29,283 nt of DNA, from assembly GCA_964650845.1 (NCBI GenBank), contig CAZYXR010000039.1:1-29283 (forward strand), in the 5' to 3' direction. Every line of letters begins with the position of its first letter. Position 1 is the stretch's first letter. The stretch is from UBA7692 sp964650845 (lineage in GTDB: Bacteria > Bacteroidota > Bacteroidia > Chitinophagales > LD1). The translations under genes and the position numbers were made by a program. This document shows, piece after piece, positions 15,018-23,105 of this stretch. The notes under the pieces are model-generated. The model had not been told where the DNA came from and made no database searches. It saw only the letters and a program-made list of their open reading frames with translations.

Positions 15018-15081
15018 TTTTTTTATTCCACCTATTCTGATACGTGGAGAAAGGAATCTTGTAATCATCAAATTCAATTTA

Positions 15082-16167
15082 ATGAAAATCAGCATTGTAC
15101 TGATGAGCTTAGCCTCATTAGTTTTGGGTATAGGGTGCAACCATGCAGCACATGAAAATGCAGAGCACGCAAAGTTTTTAGTTACAAAACCGATTCAAAA
15201 AGACACCATAATTTTTAAAGAATATGTGTGTCAAGTAAAAGCAATTAGCCATATAGAAATGCGCTCGCAAGAACGGGGTTATCTGCAAGACATTTACGTA
15301 GATGAAGGACAGTTTGTAAAAAAAGGGCAAATGATGTTTCAAATCATGCCGATGATATATGAAGCAGAGTTAGAAAAGGCAAAAGCCAATGTAAGCTTTG
15401 CACAAATTGAATATCAAAACACAAAGAATCTTGCCGATAGCAACATTGTTTCAAAAAACGAACTGGCACTTTCAAAAGCACGATTAGATAAAGAAAAGGC
15501 AGAGCTTACACTTGCGCAAGCGCACCTGTCTTTTACACAAATAAAAGCCCCTTTTGATGGCATCATGGATAGGTTTTATGGGCGGCATGGCAGCTTGGTA
15601 GATGAAGGCGAGTTGCTCACTATGCTATCGGACAACAGCAAGATGTGGATTTACTTTAATGTGCCCGAGGCCGAGTATCTCGATTATGCACTACGCGCAA
15701 AAAAAGGAGGCAACCAAAGAGTGCAATTGAAAATGGCAAATGCACAAATGTTTCCTCATGATGGTGTTGTAGAAACTATAGAAGCAGACTTCAATAACGA
15801 AACCGGAAACATTGCTTTTAGAGCAACGTTCCCCAATCCCGATAGGTTGCTGCGACATGGAGAAACAGGTAACATTCTAATGCCCGTAGCAATAAAAAAC
15901 GCACTGCTTATTCCACAAGAAGCAACCTTTGAATTGCTCGATAAAAAGTATGTGTTTGTGGTTAATGAAGAAGGAGTTGTAGAATCGAAAGAGATTACCG
16001 TAGGGCAGGAAATTCCACACATTTATGTGGTTGCCGAAGGGCTTACAACCAACGACCAAATATTGATAGACGGGTTGCGCAAAGTAAAAAATGGCGAAAA
16101 AATTAAAACCCGCTTTACACCCTTCGATAAGGTGATAAAAGAGATGAACCACTTGCATGCAGAGTAA
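15082..16167 (+). CDS. RND efflux periplasmic adaptor subunit (membrane fusion protein, lipoprotein)
   Basis: A 361-residue adaptor linking the inner-membrane pump to the outer-membrane channel. It has a leader with a lipobox-like end (LGIGC, Cys19), then the lipoyl-type half motif RSQERGYLQDIYVDEGQFVKKGQMMFQI. A helical hairpin follows (YEAELEKAKANVSFAQIEYQNT...AELTLAQAHLSF), then the second lipoyl half TQIKAPFDGIMDR. After it come the beta-barrel and membrane-proximal domains (GETGNILMPVAIKNALLIPQEATFEL, LIDGLRKVKNGEKIK). These are standard AcrA/MexA features. It is the first of three tightly packed genes: 23 bp to the pump, whose stop overlaps the OMF start. The substrate is unknown. Confidence 0.93.
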   Translation: MKISIVLMSLASLVLGIGCNHAAHENAEHAKFLVTKPIQKDTIIFKEYVCQVKAISHIEMRSQERGYLQDIYVDEGQFVKKGQMMFQIMPMIYEAELEKAKANVSFAQIEYQNTKNLADSNIVSKNELALSKARLDKEKAELTLAQAHLSFTQIKAPFDGIMDRFYGRHGSLVDEGELLTMLSDNSKMWIYFNVPEAEYLDYALRAKKGGNQRVQLKMANAQMFPHDGVVETIEADFNNETGNIAFRATFPNPDRLLRHGETGNILMPVAIKNALLIPQEATFELLDKKYVFVVNEEGVVESKEITVGQEIPHIYVVAEGLTTNDQILIDGLRKVKNGEKIKTRFTPFDKVIKEMNHLHAE

Positions 16168-16190
16168 ATTAAATCCTAAAAAGTAACAAG

Positions 16191-19100
16191 ATGTTTAGCA
16201 AATTTATTCAACGACCGGTATTGGCAATTGCCATATCGCTCGGTATTGTTTTTTTGGGATTGCTGGCAATATTTTCATTGCCTATTTCTCAGTTTCCATC
16301 TATAGCACCTCCGCGGGTAATGGTGTTTATTGCTTACCCGGGCGCCAGTGCCGATGTGTTGGTAAACACCACGCTTACACCGCTCGAAAGAGCCATAAAT
16401 GGCGTGCAAGGAATGCAGTATATTATTTCTGATGCCACAAGTGCAGGCGAGGCAACGATTCAAATAGTTTTTGAACCCGGAACCGACCCCAATGCTGCGG
16501 TAGTAAATGTAAAAACAAGAGTGGATCAGGTAATGAATAACCTGCCACCATTGGTGCAGCGCGAAGGCGTAATTATTTCGCCCATTCAACCAAGTATGTT
16601 GATGTATGTAAACCTTTTTAGCACCGATAAAAAAGCCGATGAAAAGTTTCTTTACAATTACTCCAATGTACACATTCTTCCAGAGCTGCAAAGAATAAGC
16701 GGCATGGGGCGTGCGCAAATATTGGGAAGCCGACAGTTTGCCATGCGTATATGGCTAAAGCCCGATAGGCTAAGAGCTTACAACGTTTCTACCGAAGAGG
16801 TAATGGAAGCCATCAATAAGCAAAGTGTAATTGGGCGACCCGGAAGGCTGGGGCAGGCTTCGGGCAAAACCGCACAATCGTTGGAATACGTATTGATTTA
16901 CAAAGGGCGATACAACAAGCCCGAAGAGTATGGCAACATTATTGTAAGGGCAAACCCAAATGGCGAATCGCTGAAGTTGAAAGATGTTGCAGACATAGAA
17001 CTGGGCAGCGAGTTTTTTGATATCTATTCTAACAAAGATGCGTATCCATCGGCTTCCATAGTATTAAAACAAAATTTTGGCAGCAATGCAAGTAAAGTAA
17101 TAGAAAGAACCAAGCAAAAGTTAGAAGAACTAAAGAAAGATTTTCCACCCGGAATGCATTATGAAATCAACTATGACGTATCGAAGTTTGTAGATGCTTC
17201 GATAGAAAAAGTATTGCACACTTTGCTCGAAGCGTTTTTGTTGGTGGCCTTGGTAGTGTTTTTGTTTTTGGGCGATTTGCGCTCTACGCTTATTCCAACA
17301 TTGGCAGTGCCGGTTTCGTTAATTGGGGCTTTTGTTGCCATGCAGTTTTTTGGTTTAACTATAAACCTTGTTACGCTTTTTGCATTGGTGCTTGCCATAG
17401 GCATTGTGGTAGATGATTCTATTGTAGTGGTAGAAGCCGTGCATGCAAAAATGGAAGAAGAACACCTTTCGCCATTTAATGCAGTAAAAAAAGTATTGGG
17501 CGAAATAAGCGGAGCAATTATTGCAATTACGTTGGTGATGACTTCGGTGTTTATTCCGGTGTCGTTTATGACCGGTCCTGTGGGTGTTTTTTATCGCCAG
17601 TTTTCTTTAACCATGGCAAGTGCCATTGTGCTTTCGGGTATTGTGGCTTTAACGCTTGCTCCGGTGCTGTGTGCCATGGTATTGAAAAACAATCACGGCA
17701 AACCCAAAAGCAAATCTCCGGTAAATAAATTTTTAGATTGGTTCAACAGCAAGTTCGACAAAGCCACCGGAAAATATACGGCATTATTAAAATTGATTGT
17801 AAACCGCAGAGTGGTAACATTTGGCATGTTAGCGGTTTTTCTTTTTCTCATAGTTGGTGTAAACGAAAAACTTCCCGCGGGTTTTATTCCAAATGAAGAT
17901 CAAGGAATGATTTATGCCATCATTCAAACCCCACCGGGCTCTACTTTAGAAAGAACCAATGATGTATCGCGCACTTTGCAAAAAATTGCCGAGCATGTAG
18001 AAGGTGTTCAGTCGGTGGCATCGCTTGCAGGCTATGAAATTTTAACCGAGGGCAGAGGCTCTAATGCCGGCACCTGTATTATCAACCTTAAAGATTGGTC
18101 GCAACGCAAAAATTCGGTTAAAGACATTATAGAAGAGTTGGAAGAAGAAACCAAAGACATTGGCGCAGTGATAGAATATTTCGAGCCACCCGCTGTGCCC
18201 GGCTATGGCTCGTCCGATGGTTTTTCGCTCAGAATGCTCGATAAGCACACTACGGTAGATTATCAAGAATTCGATAAGGTGAATAAACAATTTATGGAAG
18301 CACTAAGAAAGCGCAAAGAGCTTACAGGCTTGTTTACATTTTTTGCAGCAAACTATCCGCAATACGAACTTGTGGTGGACAACGAGCGCGCAATGCAAAA
18401 AGGCGTGTCAATAGGCGATGCTATGGAGAACCTCAACATACTTATTGGCAGTACTTACGAACAAGGCTTTGTGCGCTTCAACAGCTTCTTTAAAGTTTAC
18501 ACACAAAGTGCGCCCGAGTATAGGCGAATGCCCAGCGACATTTTAAACCTTTTCATTAAAAACGACAAAGAAGAAATGGTGCCATACTCTTCGTTTATGA
18601 GCATGAAAAAAACCATGGGGCCTAATGAGATAACGCGCTTCAATCTTTATATGTCTTCTTCTATTCGCGGTGTGCCGCAAAAAGGTTTCACAAGTGGCGA
18701 TGCTATAAAAGCAATTCAGGAAGTAGCAAAAGAAACATTGCCACAAGGCTACGATATAGCTTGGGAGGGGCTTTCGTATGACGAAGCAAACNNNNNNNNN
18801 NGAGGCAACGAAGCTCTCGTAATTTTTGTTGTGGTATTGATTTTTGTTTACTTGGTACTAGCGGCACAATACGAAAGTTTTGTTATTCCATTTGCCGTTT
18901 TGCTATCGCTTCCACCAGGAATTTTCGGCTCGTTTTTATTGCTGAAAATGATGGGGCTTGCCAACGATATTTATGCGCAAATGGGTTTGATAATGCTCAT
19001 TGGCTTGCTAGGTAAAAATGCCATTTTGATTGTAGAGTTTGCCATGCAAAAGCAACAACAAGGCGCATCTATTTTAGAGGCTACCATTGAAGGTGCAAAA

Positions 19101-19427
19101 GTGCGTTTTCGCCCTATTCTAATGACATCGTTTGCCTTTATCGCGGGTTTAATTCCGTTGGTGATAGCAAGCGGCCCCGGAGCAGTGGGCAACCGCACAA
19201 TCGGTTCATCGGCACTCGGAGGTATGTTGCTGGGAACCATCTTTGGTGTAGTAATTGTGCCGGGGCTTTATTTTGTTTTTGCCAGCCTTTCTCAAGGCAA
19301 GCAGTTGATACGAAACGAAGACACCATCTCGCTTAGCGAAGATTTTGTTCAACATCAAGAAGAACCCAAACTTCCACGAAACATAAGAAAATTAATAACC
19401 GATTTTTTGAAAGGAAATAAGAAATAA
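16191..19427 (+). CDS. RND multidrug efflux inner-membrane pump, HAE1/AcrB type (contains 10-N gap)
   Basis: A 1078-residue proton-driven transporter. The start MFSKFIQRPVLAIAISLGIVFLG is the usual RND opening with TM1. AYPGASADVLVNTT, the large periplasmic loops and twelve membrane segments follow. GIVVDDSIVVVEA in TM4 gives D408 and D409, and GLLGKNAILIVEFA in TM10 gives K942. These correspond to the proton-relay residues D407, D408 and K940 of E. coli AcrB. VYLVLAAQYESF opens the C-terminal TM set. Residues 868-871 are unread (10 N at 18792-18801), between LSYDEAN and GNEALVIF. The frame is the same on both sides and K942 falls close to its AcrB position, so the true gap is probably short. 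The stop TAA overlaps the next ATG (TAATG), implying translational coupling. Confidence 0.95.
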   Translation: MFSKFIQRPVLAIAISLGIVFLGLLAIFSLPISQFPSIAPPRVMVFIAYPGASADVLVNTTLTPLERAINGVQGMQYIISDATSAGEATIQIVFEPGTDPNAAVVNVKTRVDQVMNNLPPLVQREGVIISPIQPSMLMYVNLFSTDKKADEKFLYNYSNVHILPELQRISGMGRAQILGSRQFAMRIWLKPDRLRAYNVSTEEVMEAINKQSVIGRPGRLGQASGKTAQSLEYVLIYKGRYNKPEEYGNIIVRANPNGESLKLKDVADIELGSEFFDIYSNKDAYPSASIVLKQNFGSNASKVIERTKQKLEELKKDFPPGMHYEINYDVSKFVDASIEKVLHTLLEAFLLVALVVFLFLGDLRSTLIPTLAVPVSLIGAFVAMQFFGLTINLVTLFALVLAIGIVVDDSIVVVEAVHAKMEEEHLSPFNAVKKVLGEISGAIIAITLVMTSVFIPVSFMTGPVGVFYRQFSLTMASAIVLSGIVALTLAPVLCAMVLKNNHGKPKSKSPVNKFLDWFNSKFDKATGKYTALLKLIVNRRVVTFGMLAVFLFLIVGVNEKLPAGFIPNEDQGMIYAIIQTPPGSTLERTNDVSRTLQKIAEHVEGVQSVASLAGYEILTEGRGSNAGTCIINLKDWSQRKNSVKDIIEELEEETKDIGAVIEYFEPPAVPGYGSSDGFSLRMLDKHTTVDYQEFDKVNKQFMEALRKRKELTGLFTFFAANYPQYELVVDNERAMQKGVSIGDAMENLNILIGSTYEQGFVRFNSFFKVYTQSAPEYRRMPSDILNLFIKNDKEEMVPYSSFMSMKKTMGPNEITRFNLYMSSSIRGVPQKGFTSGDAIKAIQEVAKETLPQGYDIAWEGLSYDEANXXXXGNEALVIFVVVLIFVYLVLAAQYESFVIPFAVLLSLPPGIFGSFLLLKMMGLANDIYAQMGLIMLIGLLGKNAILIVEFAMQKQQQGASILEATIEGAKVRFRPILMTSFAFIAGLIPLVIASGPGAVGNRTIGSSALGGMLLGTIFGVVIVPGLYFVFASLSQGKQLIRNEDTISLSEDFVQHQEEPKLPRNIRKLITDFLKGNKK
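18792..18801. other. Assembly gap of 10 N inside the RND pump gene
   Basis: Ten unresolved bases. Homologous pumps have only a few residues between the LSY-E and GN-A phrases that flank this point, so little coding sequence seems to be missing. The number of N may be a placeholder. Confidence 0.98.
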
Positions 19428-20854
19428 TGAACAATAAAATCATTCTATATTCAATAACAGCAGCAATGCTGCTTACTGTTGGGGGGTGCAAACTTTTTAA
19501 AGAACCTTTAAAAACCGAGAACCGAAACATGCCAAGCAGTTTTGGTAACAACACAGATACCACCAATACTGCCAAGATAAAGTGGCGCAATTATTTTACC
19601 GATGCCGGTTTGATTTCGCTTATTGATTCGGCATTAAAAAACAATCAGGAACTAAACATCACTTTGCAAGAGATTCAAGTGGCGCGCAACGAAATAAAAG
19701 CCAAAAAAGGAGAGTATCTGCCTTTTTTAAACATTACAGCCGGAGGCGGTGTGGAAAGAACAAGTAAGTACACCCGCAATGGAGCGGTAGAGGAGCATTT
19801 AGAGGTTCAACCCGGAAAGAAATTTCCAGAGCCGTTGGGCGATGTGATGCTTGGGGCAATGTTTTCGTGGGAGCTGGATATTTGGAAAAAATTGAGGAAT
19901 GCAAAAAACGCCTCCGTTGCCCGCTATTTAGCCAGTGTAGAAGGAAAAAACTTCATGGTTACTAATCTTGTAGCAGAAATAGCCAACTCGTATTACGAAT
20001 TAGAATCGCTGCAAAACCAGTTAGAAATAATACAAAGAAACATTGCAATACAACAAAACGCATTGAACATTGTAAGACAACAAAAAGATGCAGCCAGAGT
20101 AACACAGTTGGCCGTAAACCGTTTTGAATCCCAATTACTAAACACACAAAACCTGCAATATGAAATTCAACAACAGATTGTAGAAGCAGAGAATCGCATC
20201 AATTTTTTAGTAGGTAGATTTCCGCAACCAGTACAAACAAACAGCGCTTCATTTTACACTACTGTGTTCGATTCTATTTCTGGTGGTGTGCCAAGTCAAC
20301 TATTGGTCAATCGCCCCGATATACGACAAGCAGAACAAGAATTGGCAGCTTCAAAATTAGACATCAAAGTAGCAAAAGCGGCATTCTTTCCTTCCATTCG
20401 TTTATCTGCAGCAGTAGGTTTTCAGGCATTTAACCCAATGGTGTGGTTTCGCCCCGAGTCTATTCTTGCAAATATTTTTGGCGATATTTTTGCACCGCTT
20501 GTAAATAGAAATGCACTTGTAGCTACTTACAAAAGCGCAAGAGCCAAACAGGTGCAGGCGGTTTATAAATACGAGCAAAGTATTCTAAAAGCATTTATTG
20601 AAGTAACCAACCAGCTTTCGGGAATCGAAAAATATACCAACAGTTATGCTACAAAATCTAACGAAGTAGAAATACTTACACAATCGGTATCTATTTCCGA
20701 CAACCTCTTTAAATCTGCCCGGGCCGATTACATGGAAGTGCTGCTAACCCAGCGCGAAACATTAGAATCGAAAATGGAGTTGATAGAAATAAAGAAAAAG
20801 CAACTTAATGCCGAAATAAACATTTACAAAGCACTGGGTGGTGGCTGGAATTGA
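19427..20854 (+). CDS. RND outer-membrane factor lipoprotein (NodT/OprM type)
   Basis: A 475-residue outer-membrane channel lipoprotein. The leader ends in TVGGC (C21), then KWRNYFTDAGLISLIDSALKNNQELNI, the usual NodT-family opening. VMLGAMFSWELDIWKKLRNAKNAS is the strongly conserved segment before the first helical hairpin. LVNRPDIRQAEQELAASKLDIKVAKAAFFPSI opens the second repeat, and the end has ADYMEVLLTQRETLESKMELI and ALGGGW. The start overlaps the pump stop by one base (TAATG). Together with the adaptor and the pump this makes a complete tripartite efflux system. Convergent with the gene at 20875, 20 bp apart. Confidence 0.95.
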   Translation: MNNKIILYSITAAMLLTVGGCKLFKEPLKTENRNMPSSFGNNTDTTNTAKIKWRNYFTDAGLISLIDSALKNNQELNITLQEIQVARNEIKAKKGEYLPFLNITAGGGVERTSKYTRNGAVEEHLEVQPGKKFPEPLGDVMLGAMFSWELDIWKKLRNAKNASVARYLASVEGKNFMVTNLVAEIANSYYELESLQNQLEIIQRNIAIQQNALNIVRQQKDAARVTQLAVNRFESQLLNTQNLQYEIQQQIVEAENRINFLVGRFPQPVQTNSASFYTTVFDSISGGVPSQLLVNRPDIRQAEQELAASKLDIKVAKAAFFPSIRLSAAVGFQAFNPMVWFRPESILANIFGDIFAPLVNRNALVATYKSARAKQVQAVYKYEQSILKAFIEVTNQLSGIEKYTNSYATKSNEVEILTQSVSISDNLFKSARADYMEVLLTQRETLESKMELIEIKKKQLNAEINIYKALGGGWN

Positions 20855-20874
20855 AAACTGATTTGAGCGGAGTA

Positions 20875-21402
20875 TTATCCATCAATTTTGCTCACCCTCC
20901 ACGAAGCCACATGCTCGGCTTTTAAATTGGGGATGAAAAATTGTGTAGCACCGCCAGGCAAGTTTTTTGAGCCTTTTGCTCTGCCTTCGCCTTGTTGTAC
21001 TTTTGATGCAGTGCCAGGGTCTATGCGCAGCATTTGCGCAAAACCACCGAAAAAGCCATACACCGGATTTTTTAAAGTTATCTCCAACAAAAACTCTAAT
21101 GAATTCCAGTTTTCTTTTACTGCCGATGTAAGCCTGCCCCACTCGCGCACGCTTATGCCATTTGCTTTTGCCATCTTAACTTTTGAATCCCAGCCGGCAT
21201 CGTGTTTGTACGGTGCATAAGGACTCCACCATGGCGACAAATTGGTGGTGTCGCTTGCGTGTAAACTTGGATATTCGTTGAATTTATAAAGGCGCATACC
21301 GCCCGGCAAAAGGTCTTTGGTTGGGCGACCAAATTTTTGTTGAAATGCATCTTTAACGTAGCCTTGCAGGTCCACAAAATTTTCTGTTGAATTCAGTATC
21401 AT
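20875..21402 (-). CDS. Unrecognised cytosolic protein, 175 residues
   Basis: I do not recognise this protein with confidence. It has no signal peptide or membrane segment. Visible phrases are LPGGMRLYKFNEYPSL (about 32-47), SPWWSPYAPYKHDAGWDSKVKMA (about 56-78), REWGRLTSAVKENWNSLEFLLEITL (about 86-110), KNPVYGFFGGFAQ, and LPGGATQFFIPNL near the end. Many glycine, tryptophan and aromatic residues suggest a compact alpha/beta enzyme or binding domain. An arginine in a G-R-L-Y strand plus a late GGATQFF strand faintly recalls small ADP-ribosyltransferase-type domains, but the full catalytic triad is not visible, so I do not call it. It stands alone, convergent with the efflux operon, 235 bp from the next gene. 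Confidence 0.6.
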   Translation of the reverse strand: MILNSTENFVDLQGYVKDAFQQKFGRPTKDLLPGGMRLYKFNEYPSLHASDTTNLSPWWSPYAPYKHDAGWDSKVKMAKANGISVREWGRLTSAVKENWNSLEFLLEITLKNPVYGFFGGFAQMLRIDPGTASKVQQGEGRAKGSKNLPGGATQFFIPNLKAEHVASWRVSKIDG

Positions 21403-21637
21403 AGATTTTATTTTTATTGAAAAGTGTTACGAATAAAACAAATCGTTTTGAACTTAATGAAGTTGTTTTTTGATTGGTTGAACAATTATTTTTTTTGACG
21501 TGGCCAACAGCTTTTAAGCCATGCAGTTTTACTTGAACACAAATCAATACCAACAAAAATTGCTTTGTTTGCGGCTAAACTTTTTCGGCTGTTAGTAATC
21601 GGAGCAGCACTTTTTTATCACTAAAACAATAACTTGT

Positions 21638-22018
21638 ATGAGAAAATTATTTGTGCCGGCACTTGCTGCGGCTATTACAATTTCAAGCATTGCGGGCTGC
21701 ACCACTTCGCAGCTAACCACAACAGCCACTACTGCGGCAACCACTTTGTTGAGTTCGTTGGGGCCATATTTGATTCAACTTTTAGGTAATGTGCCTGCAT
21801 TGAAAGGGGTTATGGCTAATGCAAACATGAATACACAACTAAGTTCTATACTTACCAACCCAACAACAATTACAGCATTTAAAAATGCCATAACTACCAA
21901 TTTTAAAATACCATCAAGTAAAGTAAACAGCGCCTATGGTAGCTTTGGCACTTTGCAAGATGTTGCAAACTTCATTGCCAAAAACGGAGACTTATCGGCC
22001 CTTAGCGGGTTGAGGTAA
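21638..22018 (+). CDS. Small hypothetical lipoprotein
   Basis: A 126-residue protein with a leader ending SSIAGC (C21), a clear lipobox, followed by a threonine-rich stretch (TTSQLTTTATTAATT). The rest is probably helical: LLSSLGPYLIQLLGNVPALKG, TTITAFKNAITTNF and LQDVANFIAKNGDLSALSGL. It has no cysteine beyond the lipidated one and no catalytic motif that I can see. The function is unknown. It is monocistronic: no same-strand gene lies close on either side, and a hairpin follows 48 bp after the stop. Confidence 0.65.
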   Translation: MRKLFVPALAAAITISSIAGCTTSQLTTTATTAATTLLSSLGPYLIQLLGNVPALKGVMANANMNTQLSSILTNPTTITAFKNAITTNFKIPSSKVNSAYGSFGTLQDVANFIAKNGDLSALSGLR

Positions 22019-22066
22019 AACGAAAGTGTTTGTGCAGAAAGATGGGAGTTGATATAAAAGCAGAAA

Positions 22067-22087
22067 GTCCCGCTTTATGGGCGGGAC
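22067..22087. terminator. Hairpin between convergent genes, possible bidirectional terminator
   Basis: Arms gtcccgc (22067-22073) and gcgggac (22081-22087) form a GC-rich 7-bp stem with a 7-nt loop, between the stop of the small lipoprotein (22018) and that of the MORN protein (22117). On the minus strand it is followed by TTTCTGCTTTT. The U-run is imperfect. Confidence 0.55.
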
Positions 22088-22116
22088 GGCTCTGATATAA
22101 TGATTTGATGTAGTTA

Positions 22117-22944
22117 TTATTTTACGCTCGATAAGCCTTCGGCACGCTCCGCAGACTTGCGATACATTTTTCCGGTTTCGCGCGAGTTGTTTACAAAGTA
22201 GCCTTCAAAGCGGTCGCCATCAGCCCAGCTAAAAGTGCCGCTGCCGTGCATCATGCCGTTCAAAAAGTCGCCTTCGTATTTGTCGCCATTTACAAAAACA
22301 AACAATCCTTTACCGGTTCTGCGGCCATCTTTAAACTCGCCCGTGTATTTATCTCCACTCGGAAAAGTCATGCTGCCTTTGCCAGAGCGCGAGTCGTTTT
22401 CGTAAACACCTTCAAAAACATTGCCGTTGGCAAAAGTGTATTTGCCGTTACCGTGCTTTTTGCCTTCCCAAAATTCGCCTTCGTATTTATCGTTGCTTTT
22501 GTAAAAAAACGTGCCTTTGCCCGAAATCATTCCATCGGCAAAATTGCCTTCAAAGCGGTCGCCATTAGAGTAGTAGTAGATTCCGGTGCCGTGCATTTTG
22601 TTTTTTTCAAACAAGCCGGTGTATTTATCGCCATTTGCAAAAGCATAAATGCCTTGCCCTTGTCTTTTATTGTCTTTCCAATCGCCCGAGTAAGTAGAGC
22701 CGTCTTTTAGCTTGGCTTTGCCGTAGCCGTTGCGTTTATCGTTTGCCCAGGCGCCATCATAGCTTTCGCCAGTAGAGAGAAATGCTTTGCCTTGCCCGTG
22801 TTTTTCGCCACTTTCATTGTAAGCGCCATTATACTTTCCGGGAACAAAAATTTCGTTGTCGTCCAATAGCTCAACGCTGTGCTGTGCCGCCAATTGCAGC
22901 GAGCTAAATGCACAGAAAATAGGGATGAGTAGATAGTGTTTCAT
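22117..22944 (-). CDS. Exported MORN-repeat protein
   Basis: A 275-residue protein with a signal peptide (MKHYLLIPIFCAFSSLQLAAQ; start at 22944 because the upstream MQNLNI adds nothing). The mature part is almost entirely nine to ten tandem 23-residue MORN repeats of the form DKYEGEFWEGKKHGNGKYTF, from about residue 36 to 258. Repeats contain Y-x-G-x-(W/F) and G-x-G. MORN arrays form elongated beta-hairpin rods that bind lipids or proteins; in Bacteroidetes their role is mostly unknown. Here export suggests a periplasmic or surface scaffold. The repeats create long antisense ORFs that are not genes. Divergent from the PpiD-like gene (161 bp). Confidence 0.88.
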   Translation of the reverse strand: MKHYLLIPIFCAFSSLQLAAQHSVELLDDNEIFVPGKYNGAYNESGEKHGQGKAFLSTGESYDGAWANDKRNGYGKAKLKDGSTYSGDWKDNKRQGQGIYAFANGDKYTGLFEKNKMHGTGIYYYSNGDRFEGNFADGMISGKGTFFYKSNDKYEGEFWEGKKHGNGKYTFANGNVFEGVYENDSRSGKGSMTFPSGDKYTGEFKDGRRTGKGLFVFVNGDKYEGDFLNGMMHGSGTFSWADGDRFEGYFVNNSRETGKMYRKSAERAEGLSSVK

Positions 22945-23105
22945 GATATTAAGGTTCTGCACTTTGTACGCCCGGTGGCGGCATAATGTTTCAATCGCAT
23001 CCCTTCTTTTTCTATTTTATTTATCCAACTCTCTATTTATACGTGGGTTTTTCTTTCTTTGCGCCCAATTTTTTTTAAAAACTACATATAATATATCTAT
23101 AAGAT

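Noticed and set aside
22246..22710. A 154-residue ORF opposite the MORN gene
   Set aside because: It is an antisense shadow produced by the regular codon pattern of the MORN repeats and has no family resemblance.
22150..22850. Regular short repeats that might suggest a CRISPR-like array
   Set aside because: The periodicity is 69 bp, the units are diverged, and they encode MORN repeats; there are no uniform repeat and spacer units.
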